This document shows, piece by piece, positions 18,858 to 35,187 of a stretch of 64,000 bases of DNA. Origin of the DNA: Streptomyces alboniger (GTDB taxonomy: Bacteria; Actinomycetota; Actinomycetes; Streptomycetales; Streptomycetaceae); contig NZ_CP023695.1 in NCBI RefSeq assembly GCF_008704395.1, forward strand, positions 3,100,001-3,164,000. Reading direction: 5' to 3'. Position numbers and translations under genes: made by a program. Below the pieces are notes generated by a model. That model was not told the origin of the DNA. It did no database searches and saw only the letters and a list, made by a program, of their open reading frames with translations. The first letter of the stretch is position 1. Each line of letters starts with the position of its first letter.

Positions 18858-20167
18858 TGGCCCTCACCGGTCGCGCCGCCCTCCTGGCGGCACTGGGCAC
18901 CCTCCCCGTAGGCCTCTGGGACCCCAGCTGGACAGGCGTCCTCGCCGTCAACGCTCCCCTGGCCCTGGCCTGCGCCTGCGACTTCGCGCTGGCCGCCCCG
19001 GTACGCCGCCTCGCCCTGACCCGCTCCGGCGACACTTCCGTGCGCCTCGGGGAAACCGCCGATGTCGAGCTGACCGTCACCAACCCCTCGGGGCGCCCCC
19101 TGCGCGCCGACCTCCGCGACGCCTGGCCACCCAGCAGCTGGCAGCCCGGCACCGAAGTGGCCGCGTCCCGCCAGAGTCTCGCGATCCCGGCCGGCGAACG
19201 CCGCCGCCTCACCACTCACCTGCGCCCCACCCGGCGCGGCGACCACCGGTCGGATCGCGTGACGATCCGCTCGTACGGCCCTCTACGCCTCTTCGCCCGC
19301 CAGGGCACCCACAGAGCCCCCTGGACCGTACGTGTCCTGCCGCCCTTCACCAGCCGGAAGCACCTCCCCTCCAAACTGGCCCGCCTACGCGAACTCGACG
19401 GCCGTACAAGCGTGCTCACGCGCGGCCAGGGCACCGAGTTCGACAGCCTCCGCGACTATGTCCCCGGTGACGACACCCGCTCCATCGACTGGCGCGCCAC
19501 GGCCCGCCAGTCCACCGTCGCGATCCGCACCTGGCGCCCGGAGCGCGACCGGCACATCCTCCTGGTCCTCGACACGGGCCGCACGTCGGCCGGCCGAGTG
19601 GGCGACACCCCCCGCCTCGACGCCTCCATGGACGCCGCGCTGCTCCTCGCCGCCCTCGCCTCCCGCGCCGGCGACCGCGTGGACCTTCTTGCCTACGATC
19701 GTCGAGTACGGGCCCTCGTCCAGGGCCGCTCAGCCGGCGACGTCCTTCCCTCCCTGGTCAACGCTTTGGCCATGCTGGAGCCCGAACTCATCGAGACGGA
19801 CGCCCGGGGCCTGACCTCCGCGGCCCTGCGGACAGCACCTCGCGGTTCCCTGATCGTGCTGCTGACGAGCCTCGACCCGGCCCCCATCGAAGAGGGCTTG
19901 CTTCCCGTACTTTCGCGGCTCACGAAGAGCCACAAAGTCCTGCTCGCATCGGTCGCCGACCCCCAACTCGAAGAAATGGCGAATGCCCGCGGCACAGCAG
20001 AAGCGGTCTACGACGCGGCAGCAGCCACCCAAGCCCAATCCGAACGACACCGCATAGCGGAGCACCTCACCCGGCGCGGCGTCACGGTAGTGGACGCAAC
20101 TCCGAACAACCTGGCACCTGCTCTGGCCGACGCCTACCTCTCCCTGAAGGCAGCCGGCCGCCTTTAA
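18857..20167 (+). CDS. DUF58 domain protein (vWA-like, MoxR partner)
   Basis: A 436-residue protein starting at ATG 18857, overlapping the moxR stop by one base. The N-terminus has one or two hydrophobic helices (about 5-45), then a beta-rich region. The DUF58 motif follows (RGQGTEFDSLRDYVPGDD, then RSIDWRATAR, near 195-220) and a von Willebrand A-like half (LLVLDTGRTSAGR, then ASMDAALLLAALAS and LLAYDRRVRALV). DUF58 proteins act with MoxR ATPases at the membrane. It is last in the operon and is followed by a strong terminator shared with the rRNA operon. Confidence 0.93.
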
Positions 20168-20206
20168 GGAAAAGGAGACAAAGGGGGCCTGGGGCCAAAA
20201 CGCAAA

Positions 20207-20247
20207 AAAGCCTCAGGCCCTGGACAATGTCCAGGGCCTGAGGCTTT
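20207..20247. terminator. Perfect bidirectional terminator between DUF58 gene and rRNA operon
   Basis: AAAGCCTCAGGCCCTGGAC (20207-20225) and its exact complement (20229-20247) flank a 3-nt loop. A-rich and T-rich flanks give a U-tail in both directions, so it can end the DUF58 operon and the rRNA operon. Confidence 0.9.
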
Positions 20248-20257
20248 ATCAAATTTA

Positions 20258-20376
20258 GTTCGGCGGCGTCCTACTCTCCCACAGGGTCCCCCCTGCAGTA
20301 CCATCGGCGCTATGAGGCTTAGCTTCCGGGTTCGGAATGTAACCGGGCGTTTCCCTCATGCTATGACCACCGAAAC
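20258..20376 (-). rRNA. rrf: 5S ribosomal RNA
   Basis: On the minus strand the sequence begins GTTTCGGTGGTCATAGC and ends GGACGCCGCCGAAC, the typical Streptomyces 5S termini, with CCGAACCCGGAAGCTAAG in the loop region. About 119 nt; ends may be off by one to three bases. Confidence 0.95.
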
Positions 20377-20460
20377 ACTATGAAACTGTCAACCGCACCG
20401 CACGTGACCATGTACGGGGTTGTTCGTGGTTTCAGAACCAACACAGTGGACGCGAGCAAC

Positions 20461-25433
<4,973 letters not shown>

Positions 25434-26003
25434 GTTCTCCCGTAATCGGGATGACACCACGAGAGCGGAACGGTCGGGAGGAATAATCCCGTCCGTTCAC
25501 AGCGTCCTCGCTGTGTTTCTTCAAAGGAACCGCGTCCCAGCTGATGCTGGAGACGGGGTTATCAACATATCTGGCGTTGACTTTTGGCACGCTGTTGAGT
25601 TCTCAAGGAACGGACGCTTCCTTTGTACTCACCCGCAGAACATTCTCTGGGGCTTCCCTCCGGGCGCTTCCCTTCGGTATTTCGTGTTTCCAACCTTACC
25701 AGATCCGTTTTCCGTTCCGTTTCCGGTTCGGATTTCATTTCCGGTGGCCGTTGGAGGGCCTTTGCCTTTCGGCTGATCCGACTTTATCAGAAGCTTTCGG
25801 CCGGACTTACCGGCTTCAGTTTCGATTAATCGGGGGGCGGCTTCTCTATTTGATGTGATTCGAGAAGCAAGCAGACTTTAACCGCCGCCGCTGGACTTGT
25901 CCAGTTCTAGGCAACTGTTCGAATCTACCTCCCCAGTCCTTCCGTGTCAACGGTTTTTCCGGGGCGAAGAGGAGACTAGCAGCTCTGGAGGGCCCTACGC
26001 ACA
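25434..26003 (-). promoter_or_regulatory. rRNA operon leader and promoter region
   Basis: A 570-bp gene-free region upstream of 16S. On the minus strand TTGACA (25945-25950) and TAGATT (25922-25927) are separated by exactly 17 bp, a near-perfect vegetative-sigma promoter. Further downstream a leader boxA-like TCCTTGAGAACT lies at 25598-25609, followed by a conserved-looking ACAGCGTGCCAAAAGTCAAC. Other possible -10 boxes (a TAAAGT near 25790, a TAAGGT near 25697) suggest extra promoters, as known for Streptomyces rrn operons, but their -35 regions are weak. Confidence 0.85.
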
Positions 26004-27011
26004 TCACGCTGCGGTGGGGGCGGAGGCGCTGCGGTCGGTCAGGTCCAGGTCGCCCGTTTCACCCGCACGGGCCGCCCTGCCGCCCAGGACGTAGACGTAC
26101 GCGAGGAACGCCAGCTCGGCGGCGATTCCGATGGCGATGCGGGCCCAGGTCGGCAGGCCCGACGGGGTCACGAAGCCTTCGATGGCGCCCGACACGAACA
26201 GGACCAGGGCCAGGCCTATCGCCATGCCGAGGGCCGCGCGGCCCTCCTCCGCCAGGGCCGTGCGGCGGGTGCGTGGGCCCGGGTCGATGACGGTCCAGCC
26301 GAGGCGCAGGCCTGTGCCGGCGGCTACGAAGACTGCCGTCAGTTCCAGAAGGCCGTGCGGGAGGACCAGGCCGAGGAAGGTGTCGAGACGGCCCGCCGAG
26401 GACATCAGGCCGATGCCCACCCCGAGGTTGAGCATGTTCTGGAAGAGGATCCAGATGACCGGGAAGCAGAGGAAGGCTCCCAGGACGAGGCACATCGCGG
26501 CGGCTTGGGCGTTGTTCGTCCACACCTGGGCCGCGAAGGACGCCGCGGGGTGGCTGGAGTAGTACGACTCGTACTGACCGCCCGGCCGGGTGAGCTCGCG
26601 CAGTTCGCTGGGGGCTGCGATCGAGGACTGCACTTCGGGGTGGGTGGCGATCCACCAGCCGATGACTGCCGCGAGGGCCGTCGAGAGCAGTGCCGTGGGG
26701 ACCCACCAGCGGCGGGAGCGGTAGACCGCTGCCGGGAAGCCGTGGGCGAGGAAACGCGTCACGTCTCTCCAGGAGGCGCGGCGTGTGCCTGTCACGGCGC
26801 TACGCGCGCGTGCCACGAGGTGCGTCAGGCGTCCGGTGAGCTGGGGGTCCGGTGCGCTGGACTGGATCAGGGAGAGGTGGGTGGCGGTGCGTTGGTAGAG
26901 GGTGACGAGTTCGTCGGCCTCGGCGCCGGTGAGGCGGCGTTGGCGGCGCAGCAGGGCTTCCAGTCGGTCCCACTCGGCTCGGTGGGCGGACACGAAGACG
27001 TCGAGGTCCAT
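26004..27011 (-). CDS. SpoIIM-family (stage II sporulation protein M) membrane protein
   Basis: A 335-residue polytopic protein. A cytoplasmic N-terminal helical region (MDLDVFVSAHRAEWDRLEALL, LTGAEADELVTLYQRTATHLS) precedes about five to six membrane helices. Conserved features: FVSGAIEGFVTPS near residue 290, and NLGVGIGLMSSAGRLDTFLGLVLPHGLLELTAVFVAAGTG near 205-245. SpoIIM in Bacillus is part of the engulfment machinery. In actinobacteria the family commonly pairs with RDD proteins, MoxR and DUF58, and its role is unknown. It is divergent from the RDD gene, with an 88-bp shared promoter region. Confidence 0.92.
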   Translation of the reverse strand: MDLDVFVSAHRAEWDRLEALLRRQRRLTGAEADELVTLYQRTATHLSLIQSSAPDPQLTGRLTHLVARARSAVTGTRRASWRDVTRFLAHGFPAAVYRSRRWWVPTALLSTALAAVIGWWIATHPEVQSSIAAPSELRELTRPGGQYESYYSSHPAASFAAQVWTNNAQAAAMCLVLGAFLCFPVIWILFQNMLNLGVGIGLMSSAGRLDTFLGLVLPHGLLELTAVFVAAGTGLRLGWTVIDPGPRTRRTALAEEGRAALGMAIGLALVLFVSGAIEGFVTPSGLPTWARIAIGIAAELAFLAYVYVLGGRAARAGETGDLDLTDRSASAPTAA

Positions 27012-27099
27012 CGGGGAGCTGCTCCTCGTACTGCGGCGCGTGGCTGCTCAGCTTGGCAGACTGGCGAGTCCTACGGCAGGGCAGGGAAGGGCGGCGGGC

Positions 27100-27990
27100 G
27101 TGAGTGAGCTAGTGACGGGTGAGGCGGTGGCGCTGGAGTTGCGTCCCGCGAAGCTGCCGAGCCGGGCGCTGGCCCTGCTGATCGACATGGCCGTGGCGTG
27201 GGCGGTCTATATCGCGGTGACGGTCGGGATCGTCGCTTCGACCTCGTCGTTGGACGACGCCGCGGCCGCCGCGGTCGCGGTCGCCGGCTTCGTACTCATC
27301 CTGGTCGGTGGTCCGATCGCGGTGGAGACGCTCAGTCATGGGCGGTCGTTGGGGAAACTGGCGTGCGGGCTGCGGGTGGTGCGGGACGACGGGGGGCCTA
27401 TTCGCTTCCGGCACGCGCTGGTGCGGGGGGCCGTCGGGGTCGTCGAGATTCTGATGACGTTCGGGGTGGTGGCGTGCGTCGCGTCGCTGGTGTCGGCGCG
27501 TGGGCGGCGGCTCGGGGATGTGTTCGCGGGCACGTTGGTCGTACGCGAGCGGGTGCCCACGGGGCGGACGGCGTTCGTGCCTCCGCCGCCGCCCTGGTTG
27601 ATGGGGCGGTTCGCCGGGCTGGATCTGTCCGGTGTCCCTGAGGGGCTGTGGCTGGCGATTCGCCAGTACCTGACGCGGATGGGGCAGTTGGATCCGCAGG
27701 TGGGCTGGGCGATGGCGGAGCGGCTTGCCGGTGATCTGGCGGAGCGGACGGGGGCTCCTGCGCCGCAGGGTGTTCCGCCGGCCGCGTATCTGGCCGCTGT
27801 CGTGCATGAGCGGCAGGCGCGGGATGCGCGGAAGGCATTCGGCGGGGAGGCGGGCTCTGCCGTGCCTGGGTCGGGGTCCAGCGATCCCGCTGCCAGTGCC
27901 GGTGCCGTGCCGCGGCCCGTGCCGCCGTCGGGCGGGCGCGGAGGTGATGAGGCCGCGCCTCCTGGCACGGGGTTCGTGCCGCCTGCCTGA
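27100..27990 (+). CDS. RDD-family membrane protein
   Basis: A 296-residue protein starting at GTG 27100 (GTG AGT GAG CTA). The RDD domain (about 12-155) shows LPSRALALLIDMAVAWAVY in helix 1, GRSLGKLACGLRVVRDDG (the family's R-D motif) and RRLGDVFAGTLVVRER. The C-terminal half is cytoplasmic and helical (MGQLDPQVGWAMAERLAGDL), ending in a Gly/Pro-rich tail. RDD proteins can act as Na+/H+ antiporters in some bacteria; in actinobacteria they usually accompany SpoIIM and MoxR/DUF58 clusters. That link is split here by the rRNA operon. Confidence 0.93.
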   Translation: MSELVTGEAVALELRPAKLPSRALALLIDMAVAWAVYIAVTVGIVASTSSLDDAAAAAVAVAGFVLILVGGPIAVETLSHGRSLGKLACGLRVVRDDGGPIRFRHALVRGAVGVVEILMTFGVVACVASLVSARGRRLGDVFAGTLVVRERVPTGRTAFVPPPPPWLMGRFAGLDLSGVPEGLWLAIRQYLTRMGQLDPQVGWAMAERLAGDLAERTGAPAPQGVPPAAYLAAVVHERQARDARKAFGGEAGSAVPGSGSSDPAASAGAVPRPVPPSGGRGGDEAAPPGTGFVPPA

Positions 27991-28003
27991 GCGGGCGCGG
28001 GCG

Positions 28004-28618
28004 TCAGGCGAAGGCCGACGGTGGGGTTTCGAGGTGCTCCAGCTCCATGCCGGGGGCCGCGAGGACGACGTCGCCGGTGATGTGGACCGCGTGCTGTTCG
28101 CCGGTGTCCAGGGCTGTGACCTGGTATTCGTCCACGGTCAGCGGGCCGTTGTCAGTGGCGTGTGCTTCTCTTTTCAGCAGGGCCCAGGACTGGTCGAGAG
28201 TGCGGGGGGCGAGGACCGGGTCCGTGAAGGCGACCAGGCGGATTCGGGTCGCGGGGGCAGCGGGGGTCAGGCGCAGCAGCCGGGCCGTCGCGATGAGGAA
28301 GGCGGGGGATGCGCCGGTGAAGGCGTGGGCGGGCGCGTTGTCTTCGGTGGCATGGGCTCCGGTGGGGTCGGTGCGGACCCAGGTCACGCCGTTGAGGGCG
28401 GCGGCGCGGACCTGCCAGTCCCCCGCGTGCAGTTCGAGGCGGATGGGGCGGCCGTGGTCGTCGACCGCGAGGTCGACGGAGCCTGCGGGGGTGCCGGAGG
28501 GGGAGGCGCGTTGGGAGACGTAGCGCCAGCCGGAGGGGCCGGGTGCGCAGTGGAAGTGTTCTTCGCCGAGGGGGGTGCGATCGTGCGGATCATGGAGCGA
28601 ATATCGGCCGCGGGGCAT
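28004..28618 (-). CDS. Conserved hypothetical protein (204 aa)
   Basis: I do not recognise a defined domain. The soluble-looking 204-residue protein starts MPRGRYSLHDPHDRTPLGEE and has a beta-rich middle (GSVDLAVDDHGRPIRLELHA, then WQVRAAALNGVTWVRTDP). The second part, HAFTGASPAFLIATARLLRL, leads into alternating hydrophobic strands, and the protein ends in a short acidic tail. The beta pattern with D-x-G-R-P-x-R-L-E-L resembles the DUF1089/glycolipid-binding fold, but only weakly. GC content and codon use look native. It is convergent with the RDD gene (13 bp apart) and lies downstream of ahcY terminators. Confidence 0.7.
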   Translation of the reverse strand: MPRGRYSLHDPHDRTPLGEEHFHCAPGPSGWRYVSQRASPSGTPAGSVDLAVDDHGRPIRLELHAGDWQVRAAALNGVTWVRTDPTGAHATEDNAPAHAFTGASPAFLIATARLLRLTPAAPATRIRLVAFTDPVLAPRTLDQSWALLKREAHATDNGPLTVDEYQVTALDTGEQHAVHITGDVVLAAPGMELEHLETPPSAFA

Positions 28619-28649
28619 GGGCTTGGGTCCTCGGGTCAGTACCTGCGGT

Positions 28650-28724
28650 GAGCGGTGGGGTCGGTCCGGACCGGCCCCACCGCTCCCAAAGGGGCAGGCC
28701 CCCGCCGCGGGGGCGAGGGCCTGC
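28650..28724 (-). terminator. Two consecutive hairpins downstream of ahcY
   Basis: The palindrome at 28650-28685 has 18-bp arms centred on CCGG, with one G-T wobble. A second hairpin has GCAGGCCC (28694-28701) against GGGCCTGC (28717-28724). Both lie between the ahcY stop and the next minus-strand gene, so they probably form a double intrinsic terminator without a clear U-tract, as is common in Streptomyces. Confidence 0.75.
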
Positions 28725-28756
28725 TGAGGTGGGGCTGACCGGTGGCCGGCCGGCTG

Positions 28757-30214
<1,458 letters not shown>

Positions 30215-30663
30215 GAGTGAGCTGCTCCTCGTGGGGTTGGTCGAGGGTGGGCATGGCTGACCTGCGGCGTCGGGTACAAGGGTGCACCCACGCGCGCAGC
30301 GCAGTCCGTCGGAGGCCCTCTCTCCCTCGGCCGGTCCACGCCTCTGTCCGCGCGCGGGCCGCCCGACCGCCATCAGCAGCGACGTCTGGCTCAGTCATCC
30401 AAGCTACACCGGTCGGCCCAGCGAACCCCAGCCCGCCTCCGGCCACCGGCAGGCCACGGGGAGGCGATGGGGAGGCGATGGGGGAGGTGACGGGGATGCG
30501 ATGGAGTCCGGCGGACAGGGCAGCAGACCCGGACGACAGGGGACCTTCGCTCTTTTGATCCTGTGCCGACTGCTCTTTTGATCCTGTGCCGACGTGTTGC
30601 AGGATGCCTTGGGATCGGGAACATTTGCGCGATCTCGGTTGGCAAAGGCGTGAGGAGATCCAG
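30215..30663. promoter_or_regulatory. Divergent ahcY / PTS intergenic region
   Basis: 449 bp. For ahcY (minus) a possible -10 TAGCTT sits at 30401-30406 without a good -35, implying a leader of about 180 nt. For the PTS gene (plus) the region ends with a 23-bp tandem repeat (30549-30593), a possible 19-codon upstream ORF (GTG 30594 to TGA 30653), and a GAGGAG ribosome-binding site (30652-30657) six bases before GTG 30664. Confidence 0.5.
30549..30593. repeat. Tandem 22-bp repeat upstream of the PTS gene
   Basis: Two identical copies of a unit that begins GCTCTTTTGATCCTG and ends GTGCCGAC, at 30549-30570 and 30572-30593, with a 1-bp spacer (period 23). They lie 71 bp before the PTS start codon, where an operator or activator site would be. 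Confidence 0.85.
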
Positions 30664-32775
<2,112 letters not shown>

Positions 32776-32795
32776 CCGGCGATCCGCTTCCGTCG

Positions 32796-32863
32796 TACGT
32801 CGACGGGCCCCGCACCAGCGTCGATGGGGCCCCGCACCAGCAAGGTGCGGGGCCCCATCGACG
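32796..32863. terminator. Convergent terminator with a duplicated 5' arm
   Basis: A perfect 20-bp stem (32819-32838 with 32844-32863, 5-nt loop) lies between the convergent PTS and CDF genes. A partial copy of the left arm (CGTCGACGGGCCCCGCACC, about 32798-32816) sits just upstream and could pair with the same right arm. Confidence 0.85.
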
Positions 32864-32888
32864 TACGTACGCGGCTACGGGAGCAAGG

Positions 32889-33848
32889 TCAGTGGCCGCC
32901 GGGCGACTTGCCCGGGTTGGTGCCCTCGGCTGCCGCCGCCTCACTGAAGATGTCCGGTTCGAGGTAGATCACGCGGGCGATCGGGACGGCGGCGCGGATG
33001 CGGTCCTCGGCGGCGTTGATCGCGGCGGCGATCTCGGTGGCCGTGTCGTCGTGCTGGACGGCGACCTTGGCGGCGACGAGGAGTTCCTCGGGGCCGAGGT
33101 GGAGCGTGCGCATGTGGATGACCTTGGTGACGGTGTCGCCGTCGACCAGGGCCTTCTCGATCTTCGTGACCTCTTCGGTGCCCGCGGCCTCGCCCAGCAG
33201 GAGGGACTTGGTCTCCGCGGCGAGGATGATCGCGATCGCGATGAGCAGTACGCCGATGCAGAGCGTGCCGATGCCGTCCCAGACGCCGTCACCGGTGGCC
33301 AGGGCGATGCTGACGCCGCCGAGGGCGAGGACCAGGCCGACCAGCGCGCCGAGGTCCTCCAGGAGGACGACCGGCAGCTCGGGGGCCTTCGCGCGGCGGA
33401 CGAACTGCGTCCAGGAGAGGTTGCCGCGCAGGAGGTTGGACTCCTTGATGGCGGTGCGGAAGGAGAAGCTCTCCGCGATGATCGCGAACACCAGGACCCC
33501 GACGGGCCAGTACCAGTGCTCGATCTCGTGCGGGTCCTTGATCTTCTCGTAGCCCTCGTAGATCGCGAACATGCCGCCGACCGAGAAGAGGACGATCGAG
33601 ACGAGGAAGGCGTAGATGTAGCGCTCGCGGCCGTAGCCGAAGGGGTGCTGCGGGGTCGCCTCGCGCTGGGCCTTCTTGCCTCCGACGAGCAGCAGCCCCT
33701 GGTTGCCGGAGTCGGCCAGCGAGTGGACGCTCTCGGCGAGCATCGATGAGGAGCCGCTGAAGATGAACGCGACGAACTTCGCCACCGCGATCGCGAGGTT
33801 CGCGGCGAGTGCCGCGACAATCGCCTTTGTTCCGCCTGACGCGCTCAT
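32889..33848 (-). CDS. Cation diffusion facilitator family transporter
   Basis: A 319-residue CDF protein with six predicted membrane helices (about 8-230) and a cytoplasmic C-terminal metal-binding domain (about 235-305, VTKIEKALVDGDTVTKVIHM and HLGPEELLVAAKVAV). The metal-site helix 2 reads SVHSLADSGNQ (HxxxD). Helix 5 reads LLEDLGALVGL, where the usual HxxxD is replaced by E-D, as in the SLC30A9-like branch. It probably exports a divalent metal such as Zn2+ or Mn2+ by proton exchange; the metal cannot be told from sequence. It is last in the minus-strand mannose gene run. Confidence 0.92.
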   Translation of the reverse strand: MSASGGTKAIVAALAANLAIAVAKFVAFIFSGSSSMLAESVHSLADSGNQGLLLVGGKKAQREATPQHPFGYGRERYIYAFLVSIVLFSVGGMFAIYEGYEKIKDPHEIEHWYWPVGVLVFAIIAESFSFRTAIKESNLLRGNLSWTQFVRRAKAPELPVVLLEDLGALVGLVLALGGVSIALATGDGVWDGIGTLCIGVLLIAIAIILAAETKSLLLGEAAGTEEVTKIEKALVDGDTVTKVIHMRTLHLGPEELLVAAKVAVQHDDTATEIAAAINAAEDRIRAAVPIARVIYLEPDIFSEAAAAEGTNPGKSPGGH

Positions 33849-33959
33849 AAGTGCCCGGGGTCCCTTCGCCTTCGAATGTGCTCGGCCATCGCCGGCGGGC
33901 TGTGCTTTGCCCGCCCTTTGCGGTGGGTCATTGTTGCAGCACGGGAGGGTGCCGCCGTG

Positions 33960-35111
33960 TCAGGCCACCACAGTGGCCCGGAAAACCGTGCCCACTCCGG
34001 ACACTTCGACTCCTTCTCCCGCGGGGACGAATGCGGACTGGCCGGGCGTCAGGGGCAGTTCGCCCGCGCGGACCGAGCCCGCGGTGCAGAGCAGGATCTG
34101 CGGGGTGGTGGCGGTGAGGTCGTGCGGGGCCGCGCCCTCGGGCAGTACGAAGCGGGAGAGGCGGAACTCGTCGATCGGGGTTTCGTAGACCTCTTCACCC
34201 GTGGGCGCCGCCTCGGGGCGCAGGACGCCGGGGTCGGTCGCCTCGAAGCGGACCACGCGCAGGAGTTCGGGTACGTCGACGTGTTTGGGGGTCAGGCCGC
34301 AGCGCAGGACGTTGTCGGAGTTGGCCATGATCTCGACGCCGAGGCCGTCGAGGTAGGCGTGCGGGACGCCCGCGCCGAGGAACAGGGCCTCGCCGGGCTG
34401 GAGCCGTACGTGGTTGAGGAGCATCGCCGCGATGACGCCCGGGTCGCCGGGGTAGTGGTGGGCGATGCCCGCGTACGGGGCGTAGACGCCGCCGAGGCGC
34501 TGGGCGGCGGCTGTGAACTCGGTGACCGTCTCGGCCATCTGTTCGGGGTCGGCGCTCAGTACGGCCGTCAGGACCTCGCGCAGGGCGGCGTCCTCGGGGT
34601 GGGCGCGCAGCAGGTCGACGTACGGCTTGAGGGAGTCGACGCCGAGGGCGTCCAGGAGGTCGGCGGTCTCACCGGGGGCGCGGAAACCGCACAGGCCGTC
34701 GAACGGCGTGAGGGCGCAGATCAGTTCGGGCTTGTGGTTGGCGTCCTTGTAGTTGCGGTTCGGGGCGTCGACGGGGACGCCGCGGCGCTCCTCGTCCGCG
34801 TACCCCTCCTTGGCCTGCGCGAGGTCGGGGTGCACCTGGAGGGAGAGCGGCGCGCCCGCGGCGAGGATCTTGAGGAGGAAGGGCAGGCGCGGGCCGAACC
34901 TGTCGACCGCCGCCGGGCCCAGCTCGCGCTCCGGGTCCGCCTCGATGACCTCGTTCAGCGCGCCGCGGTCGGTGCGCGAGGGCGCGCCCGGGTGGGCGCC
35001 CATCCACATCTCGGCCTGCGGATCGCCGCTCGGCTCGACGCCCAGGAGTTCCGCGATGGCGGTGGTGGAGCCCCAGGCGTAGGGGCGGACGGTGTTGGTG
35101 AGGCGGTCCAC
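33960..35111 (-). CDS. manA: Mannose-6-phosphate isomerase, class I
   Basis: A 383-residue type I phosphomannose isomerase that interconverts fructose-6-phosphate and mannose-6-phosphate, the entry to GDP-mannose. Zinc ligands are visible: LSLQVHPD (Gln and His, about 90-97), ANHKPELICAL (Glu) and FLGAGVPHAYLDG (His). YAWGS near the start is also typical. Start GTG 35111 behind GGGAGAG. It follows the SIS-domain gene by 76 bp. Together with ManB and the pyrophosphorylase at 51.6-52.6 kb it can supply GDP-mannose for protein O-mannosylation and glycolipids. Confidence 0.96.
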   Translation of the reverse strand: MDRLTNTVRPYAWGSTTAIAELLGVEPSGDPQAEMWMGAHPGAPSRTDRGALNEVIEADPERELGPAAVDRFGPRLPFLLKILAAGAPLSLQVHPDLAQAKEGYADEERRGVPVDAPNRNYKDANHKPELICALTPFDGLCGFRAPGETADLLDALGVDSLKPYVDLLRAHPEDAALREVLTAVLSADPEQMAETVTEFTAAAQRLGGVYAPYAGIAHHYPGDPGVIAAMLLNHVRLQPGEALFLGAGVPHAYLDGLGVEIMANSDNVLRCGLTPKHVDVPELLRVVRFEATDPGVLRPEAAPTGEEVYETPIDEFRLSRFVLPEGAAPHDLTATTPQILLCTAGSVRAGELPLTPGQSAFVPAGEGVEVSGVGTVFRATVVA

Positions 35112-35187
35112 GGAGGGGCTCTCCCTTACTGCGTACGCGAATGCTGAACTGCCGCCGGTTCGGCCGGCGGGGCTGTGACCTGCGGGG

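Noticed and set aside
25915..25930. TTCGAATC, like a tRNA T-loop, near the rRNA promoter
   Set aside because: No acceptor stem or anticodon arm around it; it is the -10 region of the rRNA promoter read on the other strand.
30215..30410. Possible SAH riboswitch in the ahcY leader
   Set aside because: The conserved core sequence of that riboswitch was not found; only GAGGAG near the start codon is shared, and that is the ribosome-binding site.
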